Positions 39,595 to 50,849 are shown, counted from the stretch's first letter. The stretch: 64,000 bases of DNA from Trichomonas vaginalis G3 (GCF_026262505.1 NC_067205.1:22601585-22665584), one strand, 5' to 3'. The notes: generated from the sequence alone by a model not told the origin. Numbers and translations are program-made.

Positions 39595-40870
39595 TACCCA
39601 GATTTGCTTTACTTTTACCACCTCTCGAAAGCTGGGGACACCGCCTATCGTTGGGAGTAGCTATTAAATAGAACCACCCAGGGTATTTTTCGAACTACCG
39701 GTGTAGTGTAGTGGAAACATCTGACATAATGATTTGTTATGCCAAGGTTTGATTCCCATTTAGCTAATATTTTTCTTTTTTGGATCATGAATTTTTTTTT
39801 GGGTCACTATAAGATTTGTTTCATGTTCTAAATCTGCTGCATATGTAATCTATTTTTATTTACCTATTTTTTAAAAATCTATTGGATTGCCAAATTTGAA
39901 TATATTTAAAATCATAAAAATCCAAAAAAACTATAAATATATGTTTTATGCATAGTGCCGATACTCAAATATCAGATTACTTAGATCCATGAATAATATC
40001 CGAATTTTTTTTCTTAAAATTAAACTTCAAAACTTCTTGCAATCTTATTCTTAATCAATTGTAAATTTTTAAAACCATTTTTTAAAATAATTTTGCGTAA
40101 ATTTTATTCTCATGTTGTTTTAATCGAAAATTGATACATTTTCAAAAAAATAATATTGACTTATGAAATTCATTTTTAAGGTGAAATAGTATTGTTTTTA
40201 TTAAAGTATATGAATAATATATAAAAAATTAATGAATAATATAAGCAGATTTTTAGTTTACAAAACAAATATGAGCAATGCAATTTCAAACTTTTGCTGG
40301 CAATTTCGATATTGCTCAAGTTTGTAGTATTTGTGATACCTATAACATCGGCTTAATCAAAATTCGATTTTTCTTATGAGTTATTGAGAAAATTTGATTG
40401 CAATGAGAAGGATTTCGACGTTTTTGATAAACTAAGAGCTGAGCTTTAGGGGTTCAGTTCATTTATGGCTGTAGTTTGATGCGTAGATCTCTTTTTTATT
40501 GTAAATTCTTTCAGCATGGAGATCGAGAATGAATCTTTTGAGAACTTTATGAGTTTTTACACCCGTAAAGAGGTCCTTCGAGGAAAGATAGTCCAGACTA
40601 CATGAAGATGTGGGTTAACCAAAAAAATCCGATGGTTTCCCCATATTCATGTAGATCTTCGAAAAAATGAGCACCAAAAAAGCCAAAAAAATAGGCTTTT
40701 TATTGGATTTGTACACTAGATCAATAATCTATTTAGGATCTGACACTCTTTTTAGCCAGAGATATGAGGTCCTTTCTAGGAAAACGATCTATTCATCCAT
40801 AAAAAAAAATGAATTATCGTTTTCCCCAGAAATTACATGGGGAGTGGTAAAAGTAAAGCAAATCTGGGTA
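39595..40870. mobile_element. Second, nested candidate DNA transposon with perfect 27-bp inverted ends
   Basis: Bases 39,595-39,621 and 40,844-40,870 are perfect inverted copies starting TACCCAGATTTGCTTTACTT, again with TA at each edge when ends are taken as CCCAG...CTGGG. The pattern of the ends resembles that of the larger element around it. The 1.28-kb interior holds a tRNA-like pol III box pair and a weak internal duplication (around 40,570 and 40,770) but no transposase. A MITE-like derivative of a TA-targeting family is the simplest reading. Confidence 0.6.
39700..39782 (+). other. tRNA-like relic with A box, B box and T-run
   Basis: TAGTGTAGTGG fits an A box and GGTTTGATTCC a B box, 45-50 bases apart. 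A 5-bp stem CATAA/TTATG sits at the anticodon-arm position, and T-runs follow. Acceptor, D and T stems do not pair and base 33 is not T, so it is not a working tRNA. A tRNA-derived sequence or chance are both possible. Confidence 0.3.
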
Positions 40871-41578
40871 ATATCAATATATATATATTCATGCTGATAT
40901 ATTTTGGGAACAGATTGGCAATCACATAAATAGGATTGTGTTAGTTTGTTATGGATATAAAACAAATTTTCGAGCTAATTGAGCGAATTTAAATCACAAA
41001 CACTTATATTTTCTATTACAAGGTATATTTGTAATATACAACCAGTAAATAGCTTTCTCTAACTTTTACCAGCTTAGATGATAGCAAATTAGATACGAAT
41101 TTCATGACCCCTCACCAAATTCCACTAAAACATATACAAATAAAAGTACTAAGTGGGTATCATCTAACCCTAGAATTATAGCTCCTAGGACTCATCCTAG
41201 ATGGTAGTTCTGGAAAAACACCTGGTTTTTGGAGTTGCAAAAGTTAAAAATTGAGGGTATTTATTTTCTTTCTCTTTGTATTATAAAATGTTTTTATTAT
41301 AGTTTAATTAGTTATTAGTTTATGAATCATTTCAATAGTTCGACATTTGTCGAAATGAAATTTCTTAATTCCATTTGTTCTAGTGGGTAAAAATGCTACC
41401 ACATGCCTACTTGTTGATAGAAATTACAATGCGAAATATAATTTAGTCATAAATTGATTGAACAAAAATGTCAGAAAATCATAAAAAGTAAAATTCATAT
41501 TTTAAGAGAAATTAAAGTGTTGTAGATTGTTTTTCTAATCTTCTTTTTTTTCAACAATTTTCTAATCAGACCTATTCA

Positions 41579-42157
41579 ATGGTAAACGTGAAAGTGTGCT
41601 TTGTTGGATCCTCGGGAGTAGGAAAAACATGCCTGATTAATAGAACTGTGAATAATAGTTATCTTGACACTGCTAACCCCACAGTCGGAGCGTCTTATAT
41701 GAAAAAAGAAGTTGAAGTGGATGGCAAGCAAATCACACTTGATTTATGGGATACTGCTGGCCAAGAACGTTATAGGGCACTGGCACCATCGTTTTTCCGT
41801 GGTTCAAGTGTTATTGTAATTGTTTATTCAATCATAGATGCTACTTCTTTTGATGATCTTAGAGATTGGTATGAAAATATTCAAACAAACTGCAATCCAA
41901 TTCCCAGAATCATTGTCGTTGGCAGTAAAGCAGACCTTCATGAAACCCGCTTAGTTCCATCACAACAAGCCGAAAATTTCGCCAAATCAATTAATGTCGA
42001 TTACTTCGAAGTTTCTGCTTTAAGTGGTGCTGGAATCGAAGAATTAATGCTCAGCATTGCTACTCAATTAGACACATCTAAATCAGAACCCGAAACGCCA
42101 TCTAAAATTGTCGTTGAAGAGAAACCAAAGAAAAAGAAGAGGTTTGGTTGCTTTTAA
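41579..42157 (+). CDS. Rab-type small GTPase
   Basis: A 192-residue Rab-family GTPase controlling vesicle traffic at cytosolic membrane faces. Motifs: G1 GSSGVGKT (residue 10), switch I with T at NPTVGASY, G3 WDTAGQERYRALAPSFFRG (typical Rab text), G5 SAL. The G4 motif reads GSKAD rather than GNKxD, so the guanine-specifying Asn is Ser. The C-terminus is Lys-rich and ends FGCF, with a single Cys one residue from the end instead of CC or CxC, so standard double geranylgeranylation is not possible. Closest in feel to Rab5/21-type proteins, but trichomonads have many own Rab families. The ATG at 41,579 is the only start that gives the P-loop at the proper distance. Confidence 0.9.
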   Translation: MVNVKVCFVGSSGVGKTCLINRTVNNSYLDTANPTVGASYMKKEVEVDGKQITLDLWDTAGQERYRALAPSFFRGSSVIVIVYSIIDATSFDDLRDWYENIQTNCNPIPRIIVVGSKADLHETRLVPSQQAENFAKSINVDYFEVSALSGAGIEELMLSIATQLDTSKSEPETPSKIVVEEKPKKKKRFGCF

Positions 42158-42390
42158 TGAAATTATATCGATTTACGGAATTTTGCTTAATTGTCTTTCT
42201 AAATAAATAACCTTTATATCCACAATTTTGGTTTACTTGTAATCTCTTAAAAAAAGAATAAGAATATAATTTTTAAAATTTGATACTCAAACAAGAATTC
42301 CATCATCTTTGTATGTTTCTCCATGTATATATTTAAAATGACCGACTGAAATTCTTAATTCAAAATACTGTACGTTAAGCAGATTGAGAA

Positions 42391-43891
42391 ATGACCTATT
42401 ATAGTGATAAGATTGAAACCATTGGCTACATTGCAGATCACAATGCTGAGCAAGTCCGAAATATTCTAGGGATAGATCAAACCGATGCCAATCTTTTAGT
42501 TAAAGACATTCAGGATGAAAAAATGGTTGATAGAAAGGTTTCAAAGCTATTAAAACTATTAATTGATCGATTATCAACTTTAAATAGAGGATTACACTCA
42601 AATGAAACTGTTTTGGATCAAAAACAATACACAGATTTTCAATCTTCATATAAAATCAAAAGTTTAAATGATTTATATAATCCGATTCGTACTAATTCGA
42701 GGAATGATGCCTACTCCCAAGGAAATACTTTGCCTACAACCAAAAGATCAATAATTGAAGAAATAGATAAATCTCGATCACTATCATCAATGCAAAGTCA
42801 AATTGCCGAAGATCTTCAAGAACAACTTTTGGATGTTCAAGATCAATTAACAAAATTACGACAAAAATATATAAATTCTGATAAACCCAAGCTTGAAGAT
42901 AAGAATGAAGTCAGTATTAAAAAAATACAATGATCTGAAAGTCAAATATCAAAAACTTAAATCAATTGATGTTCACCTGAAGAAAGAAATTCAAGATTTG
43001 AAATCATCCATTTCTGAGACATCAAAAATTAGTAAGCTTACGCAAGATAGTGTGTCTGAAGGCATAAACCCTCTAAAAATTCACAATGATTCGATCATTG
43101 ATTCTCCTGAAAATGGAATGTCATCAGAATATTCACAAAATTCAGCAAATCATAATAATTTTTCGAAAGAACTTAAAGTTGAAAGGCATAGAAGGATCAA
43201 TGCTCAAAAAGAAATCATTGCCCTGAAGAAAAACATCAAAGATTTGCAACAGAAACTTAAATCAAAAGAAGAAAAAGAAACAACTAATGATGATATTGAA
43301 ATACTTAATCAGAGAGCAGATAAAGCAGAAAATGAAGTTTTAGTGCAAAAAGCTCTTTATTCTCAACTGAAACAGAATTATGATACATTAATGCAAACAA
43401 TATCTGTTTTAAGATCTGAAAATGCTGCAATGCTTGACGAAAAAGGAAAACTTTTCGAAAAGATTTCTTCATTGGAAAAATCTGTTAGAACAAGTGCTAA
43501 CGAATCAATTGAAAAAGACGCATATAGACTTAAGTATTCAGATTCACTTTGTGAGAAAAGGAATATCGAACAAAAGTTTGAAGAAGCTCAAACTGAAATA
43601 AAGAGATTAAATCATGAGATCATAAGATTAGAAGCGATGTTGACAAAAACAAAAGATGAGAACTATAAAAATACGGAGACCATCAAAGTCTACGAGAATG
43701 ATATGCTCACATTAAGCAGATATGGTTTTCTTCTTGCAGATGCATTAGGTCAAAGATTCAATCCTCAAAATGTTGAGATAGAAATAGAACGTTTATTAGA
43801 AATTGTCAAAGAAGAACATCAAGAATATATGATGTTCCATCCACCTCAATATAGAGAAACTTGTTCTGAGTGTGGTAGACCTCTATATTAG
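42391..43891 (+). CDS. Long coiled-coil protein, in two overlapping frames
   Basis: The first frame (42,391-42,933, 180 aa) and the second (42,893-43,891) overlap at a run of seven A (around 42,918-42,924). Both are coiled-coil text that would run on continuously, so this looks like one gene of about 500 codons. Passing from the first to the second needs a net +1 change at or near the A-run, which could be a true frameshift mutation, a sequence error in a homopolymer, or ribosomal slippage; the canonical A-AAA-AAA slip is -1, so it does not explain it. Heptads run from residue 130 to near the end (KYQKLKSIDVHLKKEIQDLK). The end has TCSECGRPLY, a CxxC pair. Function unknown; structural or Golgi/cytoskeletal tether is a guess. 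Its ATG begins 234 bp after the Rab stop. Confidence 0.75.
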
Positions 43892-43899
43892 TTGTTGAT

Positions 43900-44557
43900 T
43901 AATGTTATTAATATAGAATCTTTTAAAAGTTCATGTTAGTATTCTTATACACAATCTAAATTTTTAGTGATCTATTGGTTATGTTTATAAAGTTTAATGG
44001 GAATTTATATTCCATACTTTCTCAGTTTTAGAAGTATTTGGATTTGTGGGTATGTTAACACATGCGATATAAATCTTAAGAGAAAACATCCACTAGCAAT
44101 ATGTATAGAATTAATATATTCTCACTGAATGATAATGAATCTAAACTTGAAATCATATTCTTTGTGTCTGTATCTCAAAATATGAGGGGATTGAAAGGTT
44201 TAAACGCGAAGAATAAGATTTCAAGCTTATTAGTTTAAAAAAAAAATTAATTTCCGACAAAATTCATGCAAGTGATATCATATGGGAATGGAGAAGAACA
44301 TTTAATAGCAGATTTGGAAAGGAATTCTTTTGGAATACAAGACTAACGAAATAAAAAAATTGTGCAATATTATAAAATAAGTATTTTTAACTTAGACTTC
44401 AGAAAAAAAATCGAGTTTTTACATCAATGTCAACTCATTTTATCTGAATTAGATGCAAAATTGACTCAAATTAAATGAAAAATTTTAAAAACTATCAAAA
44501 AAAATTGGTTAAACATTCATAAAATAGACATTTTAGTTCTATATTCTATATATTCTA
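43900..44557. other. Intergenic region between convergent genes
   Basis: AT-rich; no frame, tRNA or repeat that I can support. Confidence 0.5.
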
Positions 44558-45544
44558 TTACAAATTTGGTTGGTTTGCGAATCCTTGCTTCAATTGAGCG
44601 ATGTGAGCTTTCAGATGAGCAGGAGCGTAAGATTCGAGTAGGTTATTTGGATCATTCTTAGCTGCAGCCTCTATAAACGTTGAATAACGTTGAATCTTTG
44701 ATGGATCTGTACAATACGAAAAAAGGAAATAAGCGTAAAGTTTTGCGGTCTTAACAATGATGTTTTCGCGAAGTTTTGCTAAAGGTGCATTCAAATTCGC
44801 TGGCCAAGTAACTTTTGACGAAATTGCCTTTAAAGTATTGAAAGCATCGGTTAATTCTTGCATATTTGCATCATACATTCTAGGTGTAATGCCAGATTGT
44901 AGTTTTCTCTGTACAGAAATCAACATATTCTCAAAATCTAGTTCAATAATTTGGCATTCTGTATCTGTTGTTGCATCATCCATCTTAGAAATGTCGTTTA
45001 AGATACGTGATATGTTTTCTACTGTTATTTTTCGACCACGATCAATTAAATTTCGTTTAAAAGTCCTATGCAACGTAATTCTGAGGTTTTCATCATCTAC
45101 AACTCTATTAAATGCATCACTGACTAACTTTTCAACGCGTTCTGCAGAAAAATAGCAATGTAATGACAAAGAATTGATATTTTGTGACTCAATGTTCTTT
45201 GTTTGCATCTCAGGAGATAGGGTTTTCGCTGCTAGAGAAGGAATCGCTGAGAAAATTTCTTCTATTTCTTTTGAATTTGGAAAATCGTATTCATATTCTT
45301 CTGAATAATGATAAACGTTGCCTTTAAACTTGTTCTGTGATGATTTTAATTTGCCTATGATATCTTGATCATCAGAGAGTGGATTTTCAATCATATCCCT
45401 CCAGTGATCTTGTAAATCTTGAGGAGTGTGATTTGGTTTGAAATGAAACAAAGTTACCATTTTTCGAAAGTCACCTGGACATATTGCATTTCCCTGTGTT
45501 AAATAGTCATCTTCGTCTGGTGTCCAATCGTGTAATTTGGACAT
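44558..45544 (-). CDS. MCRS_N/Myb-like domain protein, 328 aa
   Basis: The first 60 residues have a SANT/Myb-like pattern starting WTPDEDDYLTQGNAI and ending HTPQDLQDHWRDMIENPLSDD, closely like the MCRS1 N-terminal domain layout (Trp-start helix, then E/D-L-Q-x-x-W-R/Y-x-x-x-x-x-P). The remainder is helical with no known domain, including a region FLFSYCTDPSKIQRYSTFIEAA near residue 275. In other eukaryotes MCRS-type proteins act in chromatin complexes; here a nuclear DNA- or chromatin-binding role is a moderate inference. Convergent with the coiled-coil gene; 1.9 kb separates it from the divergent gene at 47,475. Confidence 0.6.
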   Translation of the reverse strand: MSKLHDWTPDEDDYLTQGNAICPGDFRKMVTLFHFKPNHTPQDLQDHWRDMIENPLSDDQDIIGKLKSSQNKFKGNVYHYSEEYEYDFPNSKEIEEIFSAIPSLAAKTLSPEMQTKNIESQNINSLSLHCYFSAERVEKLVSDAFNRVVDDENLRITLHRTFKRNLIDRGRKITVENISRILNDISKMDDATTDTECQIIELDFENMLISVQRKLQSGITPRMYDANMQELTDAFNTLKAISSKVTWPANLNAPLAKLRENIIVKTAKLYAYFLFSYCTDPSKIQRYSTFIEAAAKNDPNNLLESYAPAHLKAHIAQLKQGFANQPNL

Positions 45545-47449
45545 CCAAACAAAAAAAATAAATTAAGGGGGTAACACCATTTTATCTTGTGCAATTATAA
45601 AATTTTGAAAATTCTTTTCGTTATGATATATTGTACATTCTTCATAGTCAAAAATAATTAAAATCCTATGGGAAATTAAATTCATTTCCCGGACACATTT
45701 CAATCATATTTAACGATAATTTCAGCATCATTCACATGAATCAGCACTCAGAAATGCGTATTGAACAAATTAATAAATTTTTTCTAAATATCTTAAATAT
45801 CTGGATCACTCACTGATACAATGAATTGAACGATAAAAATAATACAAACTCAACTAAGTTTCCTGTCTTTCAACTAAAAAAAATTATGCAAATTAAATTA
45901 AATTGTTTATTCAAATATTAAACAAAGATGAAGTAATTACAGTTATCATAAACTTTATGAATAACTCTGTAATTGGTTCAGATTTTCGTAAAAATATTTT
46001 TATTAATATCGATAAGAATACGTTTACCTACTATCACAACATATCGATAAACAAGAGTAGAGTGATTTTTATCATCGAAACTTTTTAAAAGCTGTAAGCT
46101 GGAAGTAAAAATCTTGTTTTTTCTGAGTTAGTTGTAGAACTATTGATGCACGAGTTATCATTGTGATGTAGAAGGATGTCAATGTACTGACTGAAGGATA
46201 TGAAGTGAATTGAATTTCATTGAATTTCAATTTGATCAAAATTTGTTGAAATGATATGAATGTGTCAACATCTGTATCACTCTCTTTCACTCCTTCCCTA
46301 TTTTTTCGAGAACGAAGCTAGCTCAGCTTTCGCTGAGCGAATTGACACTTTTGATGCCCTAAACGTACATACTCTCAAATTTATCGAAAAAAATTATACC
46401 ACCTAAACTAGTATATTCTTATTTTAAATATGATATTATCCTTAGAATCCACACTAGAATATATTTAAATCAACTTTTAAAAAAGTTCGAATCCTGCGCG
46501 TCTCACTTTTTAAATTTTCCAAAAGGAAAATTATATTCTCCTAAAATGAAAACAATTTTCCGAATTGACATCCTTAACTGCAGATTCTAATTCACTTTAT
46601 ATATCTTGTGTTTTTTTTTAGTAAATTATTTCATTCCGATTTCAAAGTATTTCAAAAGTTTTTCTATCGTCAAAAAATTGATCAGATTTTCAATTGAAAA
46701 CATCAAAAACAGATCATTCATATTTGAGATAAGTCTGATCTGTTAACGATGAAATGAAATACTTCGTATTATGCATTGGTTAATACTATATTGTATGATG
46801 AACTTATTATTTTTCTAAATTCTTGATAATTAACGAAACGTAATTTATAAACTTGATCTGATTAATTAGTCGAAACGCTAATAAATATTAAAACGAAGTC
46901 TAGCCTATATCTGCAAATACTATTTTACCATCTAAATACGATATAGAGACCCAAAATTTTATTATGCAGAGATATTGCATCATATAAGTCATAAAATATA
47001 GATTTATTACACATATGATAATATCTGATTCTTTGGCCTTAGTTGTTTATTCGAAATTTATATCATTTTTCGTAAAATATTGTAGTAATTATTATGAAAA
47101 TACTATTGCATGAATTAAATTAATGAAATAGAAGATGTTTTAGTGAAAGAAAGCAAATAGATCTCTTATTCATCGTAGAAATCAAATAATTTTGCGAAAA
47201 TCTTGTATTTGCAGACTAATTTTTATTCACTAATAAATTTACATACTATGTAATTCTCTGTGGCATATCTATGAAGTGAAAAAATAAAAAAATTAGGTAA
47301 TTTTAAGGATTTCTGAAAGTTTTATAATTAAAAATCTGTCGAATGTCTGTTATACTAATAATGAATTGTAATTCTAGTATCTAATAAGAACAATTTGCAT
47401 TATTGCTATATGGTCAATACAGTTTTGAAAATTTGAATTAAAATCTTTG
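45545..47449. other. Long intergenic region; tRNA-Ser-like 3' fragment inside
   Basis: AT-rich, with no supported gene (a 72-codon minus frame at 46,072-46,290 and a 61-codon plus frame at 45,903-46,088 have no features). A 7-bp hairpin GCTCAGC-TTTC-GCTGAGC lies near 46,332. At about 46,490-46,520 the text GTTCGAATCCTGCGCGTCTC followed by ACTTTTT looks like the 3' third of a tRNA-Ser with its terminator; the 5' part is absent. Confidence 0.4.
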
Positions 47450-47462
47450 TCACTTTTAAACC
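47450..47462 (+). promoter_or_regulatory. Trichomonad initiator-like site
   Basis: TCACTTTTAAACC matches about 9 of 13 positions of the consensus TCAYTWYTCATTA. If the central A at 47,452 is the transcription start, the leader would be 23 bases, which is in the usual range for T. vaginalis. Confidence 0.4.
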
Positions 47463-47474
47463 TCCCTCTCGATT

Positions 47475-48422
47475 ATGATGGATCTTTCGAAATTTGTAAC
47501 TCAGGTCCAGAATGGAGAAGAGGATGATTTTGACGATGAAGATGTTAATGACACACATGTGAGAGGCAAGCATATGTTAGATCCAAAAGTTATCCAAAAA
47601 TTAGAATTAGAAATTTTGAAGTCTATGGCAGTAGGAAAAAATGTTGATGCGTCATTTAATGTGAATCTTCCCGATGCATCCATTGCAACAGCAACAACAT
47701 CAATAGTAGCAACTTCTATATTTAATAGTTCAACTTCATTTACAATGGAAAGTTTCACTGAAAATACACTTTCTTCTTTATTTCCTAATGAACCCATTCT
47801 CTTCGATAAGTCAACAGGGCAAGAAGTTGAAGAAAAATATCCTTGTTCATGTTGTATCCAAATTACGCCTAATTACAATATGATTAGAGCTTTTCCTAAT
47901 GCTGATGGCCTACTTTTACCACCACAGCTATCAAACGATCGTGGAAAAATATGTTTAGTTTTAGATCTCGATGAAACTTTAGTACATTCATCATTTTTAG
48001 CGATTCCTCATGCAGATTACAGATTTGATATTGGTATTGACCAGAGTCCAGTCGGTGTTTTCGTTTGTGTTCGCCCAGGAGCTGAAAAATTTCTCAAAGA
48101 ACTTGGATCTCTTTATGAAATTATAATATTTACAGCTTCTTGTCAAGTATATGCTGATCCTGTTAAATATAGACTTTACAGAGAATCTTGTACAAAATTT
48201 AATGGATCATTTGTTAAAGACCTGAGCAAAATGAATAGACCTCTCGAGAAGATTATAATTATAGACAATTCTAGCGTTTCTTACTTACTTCAGCCATATA
48301 ATGCGATTCCAATCAGTTCTTGGTTCGATGATCCCACTGATAACGAATTATTTGTAATAATGGATAAATTAAAGCGTAATTATCGCGCAAAGAATATCCA
48401 TTCTATTCTTTATCCTGAATAA
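47475..48422 (+). CDS. SCP/FCP1-type CTD phosphatase-like protein (HAD family)
   Basis: A 315-residue protein. The N-terminal 150 residues are acidic and Ser/Thr-rich. The catalytic domain starts with VLDLDETLVHS (the DxDxT nucleophile motif), then FVCVRPGAEKFL, IIFTASCQVYADPV, RESC, FVKDLSKMNRPL, IIIIDNSSVSYLLQPYNAIP and SWFDDPTDNEL. This is the order of SCP phosphatases, which remove phosphates from the C-terminal repeat of RNA polymerase II and other targets. Compared with animal SCPs, about ten residues between YADPV and YRLYRESC are missing. Members without a BRCT domain fit SCP rather than FCP1. Confidence 0.85.
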   Translation: MMDLSKFVTQVQNGEEDDFDDEDVNDTHVRGKHMLDPKVIQKLELEILKSMAVGKNVDASFNVNLPDASIATATTSIVATSIFNSSTSFTMESFTENTLSSLFPNEPILFDKSTGQEVEEKYPCSCCIQITPNYNMIRAFPNADGLLLPPQLSNDRGKICLVLDLDETLVHSSFLAIPHADYRFDIGIDQSPVGVFVCVRPGAEKFLKELGSLYEIIIFTASCQVYADPVKYRLYRESCTKFNGSFVKDLSKMNRPLEKIIIIDNSSVSYLLQPYNAIPISSWFDDPTDNELFVIMDKLKRNYRAKNIHSILYPE

Positions 48423-48804
48423 TTTCAAAATTTTTTGTTTGTATTTGTTTTGAAATGTTTAAATGATGCGATTTTAGATTATATTTTATATAATGAATCA
48501 GTTTCTCATAATAGAAAATGTTTCTAATTTAAAATTTTATGGCAAAATATAATTATTACATTTGTTAAAGAAATTAACATAAAAACTATAATATACCGAT
48601 TTTGTATATATGATTTGTACGAATAGAAACCCGATTTTATCGAAAAAATAAGATCACAAATTTGGGCCAATGGTCAGACTAATACCGTCGGTCATAATAG
48701 CACAGATGGAAAAAGATAAGATGATTTTTGTTTTAATATTTTAGTCAATAAGTAATAATAATATAAACATGGAAAAAAAGAAGCCGATGGGGGCAGTAAT
48801 GAAA

Positions 48805-49467
48805 TTAAATAGAAATATTAAGTGTCTTCTGTGTGTTTCTCTCGATATTGAGGCTGCATTTGTTGTTTGATCTTTCAATTAAAATCTTTGGCTTTGGCCG
48901 ATTTTGCTCGAGGTTGGACCTTCTTTCGTATGTTCCACTGGAACGTCTCTGCTTACCTCTGGACGATTTAATCTGGGTAACATTTGCTCTTGCTGTCAAA
49001 TGGCAGCCTTCGAATCTGAGATAAGCGAGAGACCTCCAGAAGGAGATTGTATCTTCGAGAGAAGTAAACGAGATAAGGAAATCGTCATCCTTCTTGGACA
49101 ACTTGAAATTATTGTTTCCTGTAATCTTCGAAACGAATGGCCTGAATCCTTCGAGCTTCGTCTTGTTGGGGAAGCCTGAAACTATAAGGTCTGTTTGAGA
49201 AAGCTTAAGGTTTAGCTTCAAAGATGGTCTTTGATATTGGCTAAACATGTGGGAAATTTCGCTGTCGTCACTGCATACGCTGTAGACGTCGTCGTATGTT
49301 GGGTTGAGCTGAAGGATTGGCTTTAAGTTGATAAGTTCATCAAGAGGGAGAATGTTTTGGTTCCTAGTAGCAATAACTGCTTCTGGGTACTTGCAAATCT
49401 CTTCTGGGGATATCAAGTCTTTGATTGCATTGATGAGATGTCGTCTGCGATCACTGGCCGTCCTCAT
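48805..49467 (-). CDS. La-module-like RNA-binding protein candidate, 220 aa
   Basis: The ATG at 49,467 is preferred, because the frame extends 11 codons further only through a non-ATG codon and T-rich leader. Residues 1-65 resemble a La motif in layout (helices around DLISPEEICKYPEAVIA and LDELINLKPILQLN). The next 85 residues look like an RRM: DLIVSGFP (RNP2-like) and later DFLISFTSLEDTISFWRSL (RNP1-like) with GCHLTARAN. The C-terminus is basic (KSSRGKQRRSSGTYERRS). A La/LARP relative that binds RNA is plausible; the similarity is judged by eye and is weak. Confidence 0.4.
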   Translation of the reverse strand: MRTASDRRRHLINAIKDLISPEEICKYPEAVIATRNQNILPLDELINLKPILQLNPTYDDVYSVCSDDSEISHMFSQYQRPSLKLNLKLSQTDLIVSGFPNKTKLEGFRPFVSKITGNNNFKLSKKDDDFLISFTSLEDTISFWRSLAYLRFEGCHLTARANVTQIKSSRGKQRRSSGTYERRSNLEQNRPKPKILIERSNNKCSLNIERNTQKTLNISI

Positions 49468-49499
49468 TATTAAAAAATAAAAAAAATTAGAATTTGGCA

Positions 49500-50840
49500 A
49501 AAAGGGAAAATGCTAGTTCTCAAAATTTGATAGAGTCTGTCTGAAGTAAATTCTAAATTCGAACAAACTCATTCAAAATTTGAATACTTAAAATCACGAA
49601 ATTTAGTAATCGTCATCCTCTGAAATTTTCGCGCTCTTTTTTACATACGTTAGAGCTTATGAATATGTACTCATTTTTAATAGTTAATTGAAAACGATTG
49701 GAAAAATATTCCTTGTTTTGAGTGGTTATGTGACCGAATTGGTAAAATTTTGGAAAATTTTGTTGACAAGTTTTTCGTAGCTGACCAAAAATAATTTTTC
49801 TAGATACGATTTCTGATATATAATTGGAATACTTATCAAAAAGGCGGATGGAGAAATTAAGCTTCTGACAATCTTTCTTCGTTTTTTGGTTTCTAAGCTA
49901 AATTCCCTTTCTAGTCATCTTTTAGAAATTAATTATCGTAATATAATTTGATTTCGTTTGGATCTGAAAATAAATTTATGATAAAAACTTGAAATAGCAT
50001 ATGAAGTATACGTGAAAAGTGCCGTTTCTGCTTAGGTATTGCATAAATGTCAGGACAACTTTGTGTTCTTTTGGAAGTGAAATGGAACATGAAAATGAAA
50101 GATCAAAAATTTGGATGAAACATAGGTGTGGCTGATATCAAATTGATGCAAAGAGCATGGTTAGCTTGGTTTGAGTCAAGAACTCTAATCATGTTGAACG
50201 TTTTTCAAAAATGGCTGCTGAATACTCGCAATTTGCAACAGTGTTGTATTGTATGACACATTTCCAGTGGGTACCTGTGAGTTTCCTGCTTCAAAGATGA
50301 AAGAATAGAAATAAATCCTTATATTTAGCCAGAATAAGACAATTGTAAACTTATCAATTTTTAGATACCGTTTATTTTTCAATTTCATTATTTATTAGGA
50401 TGTTACGAAGACAAGGTTTATATAGATGGTGTTACATAGGCATATTGGATTATTAATCTTCAACAAACATACTATCAAATGTCCAGAATTCAAATTATCC
50501 AAACCTAAAAAGAGTTCACTAAAATATATGTCTTTCATAGCACTTAAAATATTCTTTTTAAGGAAAATCACTTAGCAAAATTTAAAATTGAATTGATAAA
50601 ATAGTCTTTGGATGGATTTTATATTGCATTCGATTTTATTATTGTTATTATATCATATTATATATATATGAACTTAATTAAAATTCATAAATTAAATACG
50701 AAATCTTTGTGAACATTGTTCACGGCAGGTGTATCATAGCATTTTTTCTTATAATGAATATCAAATATATTTTATATGGTAAAATGGTAGGATATCTATT
50801 TTAAAATTATTAATGTCTGCTGTACCCAAATAAAAAGGGT
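49500..50840. other. Intergenic region, no gene supported
   Basis: AT-rich. A minus-strand 67-codon frame at 50,185-50,388 has no recognisable features and atypical composition. Nothing else seen. Confidence 0.45.
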
Positions 50841-50849
50841 GAATTATAT

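Larger units (their letters stand above)
36327..41259. mobile_element. Candidate DNA transposon (non-autonomous or decayed) with 26-bp inverted ends
   Basis: Bases 36,327-36,352 and 41,234-41,259 are inverted copies, 25 of 26 matching, beginning TACCCTCAATTTTT. With the ends taken as CCCTC...GAGGG, both flanks are TA, as for Tc1/mariner-type elements. Some inner similarity continues (CAGGT ... ACCAT). The 4.9-kb interior has no transposase frame; it holds a 122-bp tandem repeat and a second TIR element (39,595-40,870). Confidence 0.45.

Noticed and set aside
39700-39782. A functional tRNA gene
   Set aside because: A and B boxes are present but acceptor, D and T stems do not pair and T33 is absent.
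40667-40897. A transposase remnant in the inner TIR element
   Set aside because: The 76-codon frame has no DDE or DNA-binding pattern and runs through the terminal repeat.
42891-42933. Programmed -1 ribosomal frameshifting at A-AAA-AAA
   Set aside because: The frames need a net +1 step, so the canonical -1 slip would not connect them.
46490-46520. A tRNA-Ser gene
   Set aside because: Only the T-loop and 3' acceptor part are recognisable; no 5' half or A box is found upstream.
50185-50388. A 67-codon minus-strand gene
   Set aside because: No domain, no initiator, and AT-rich composition typical of chance frames.
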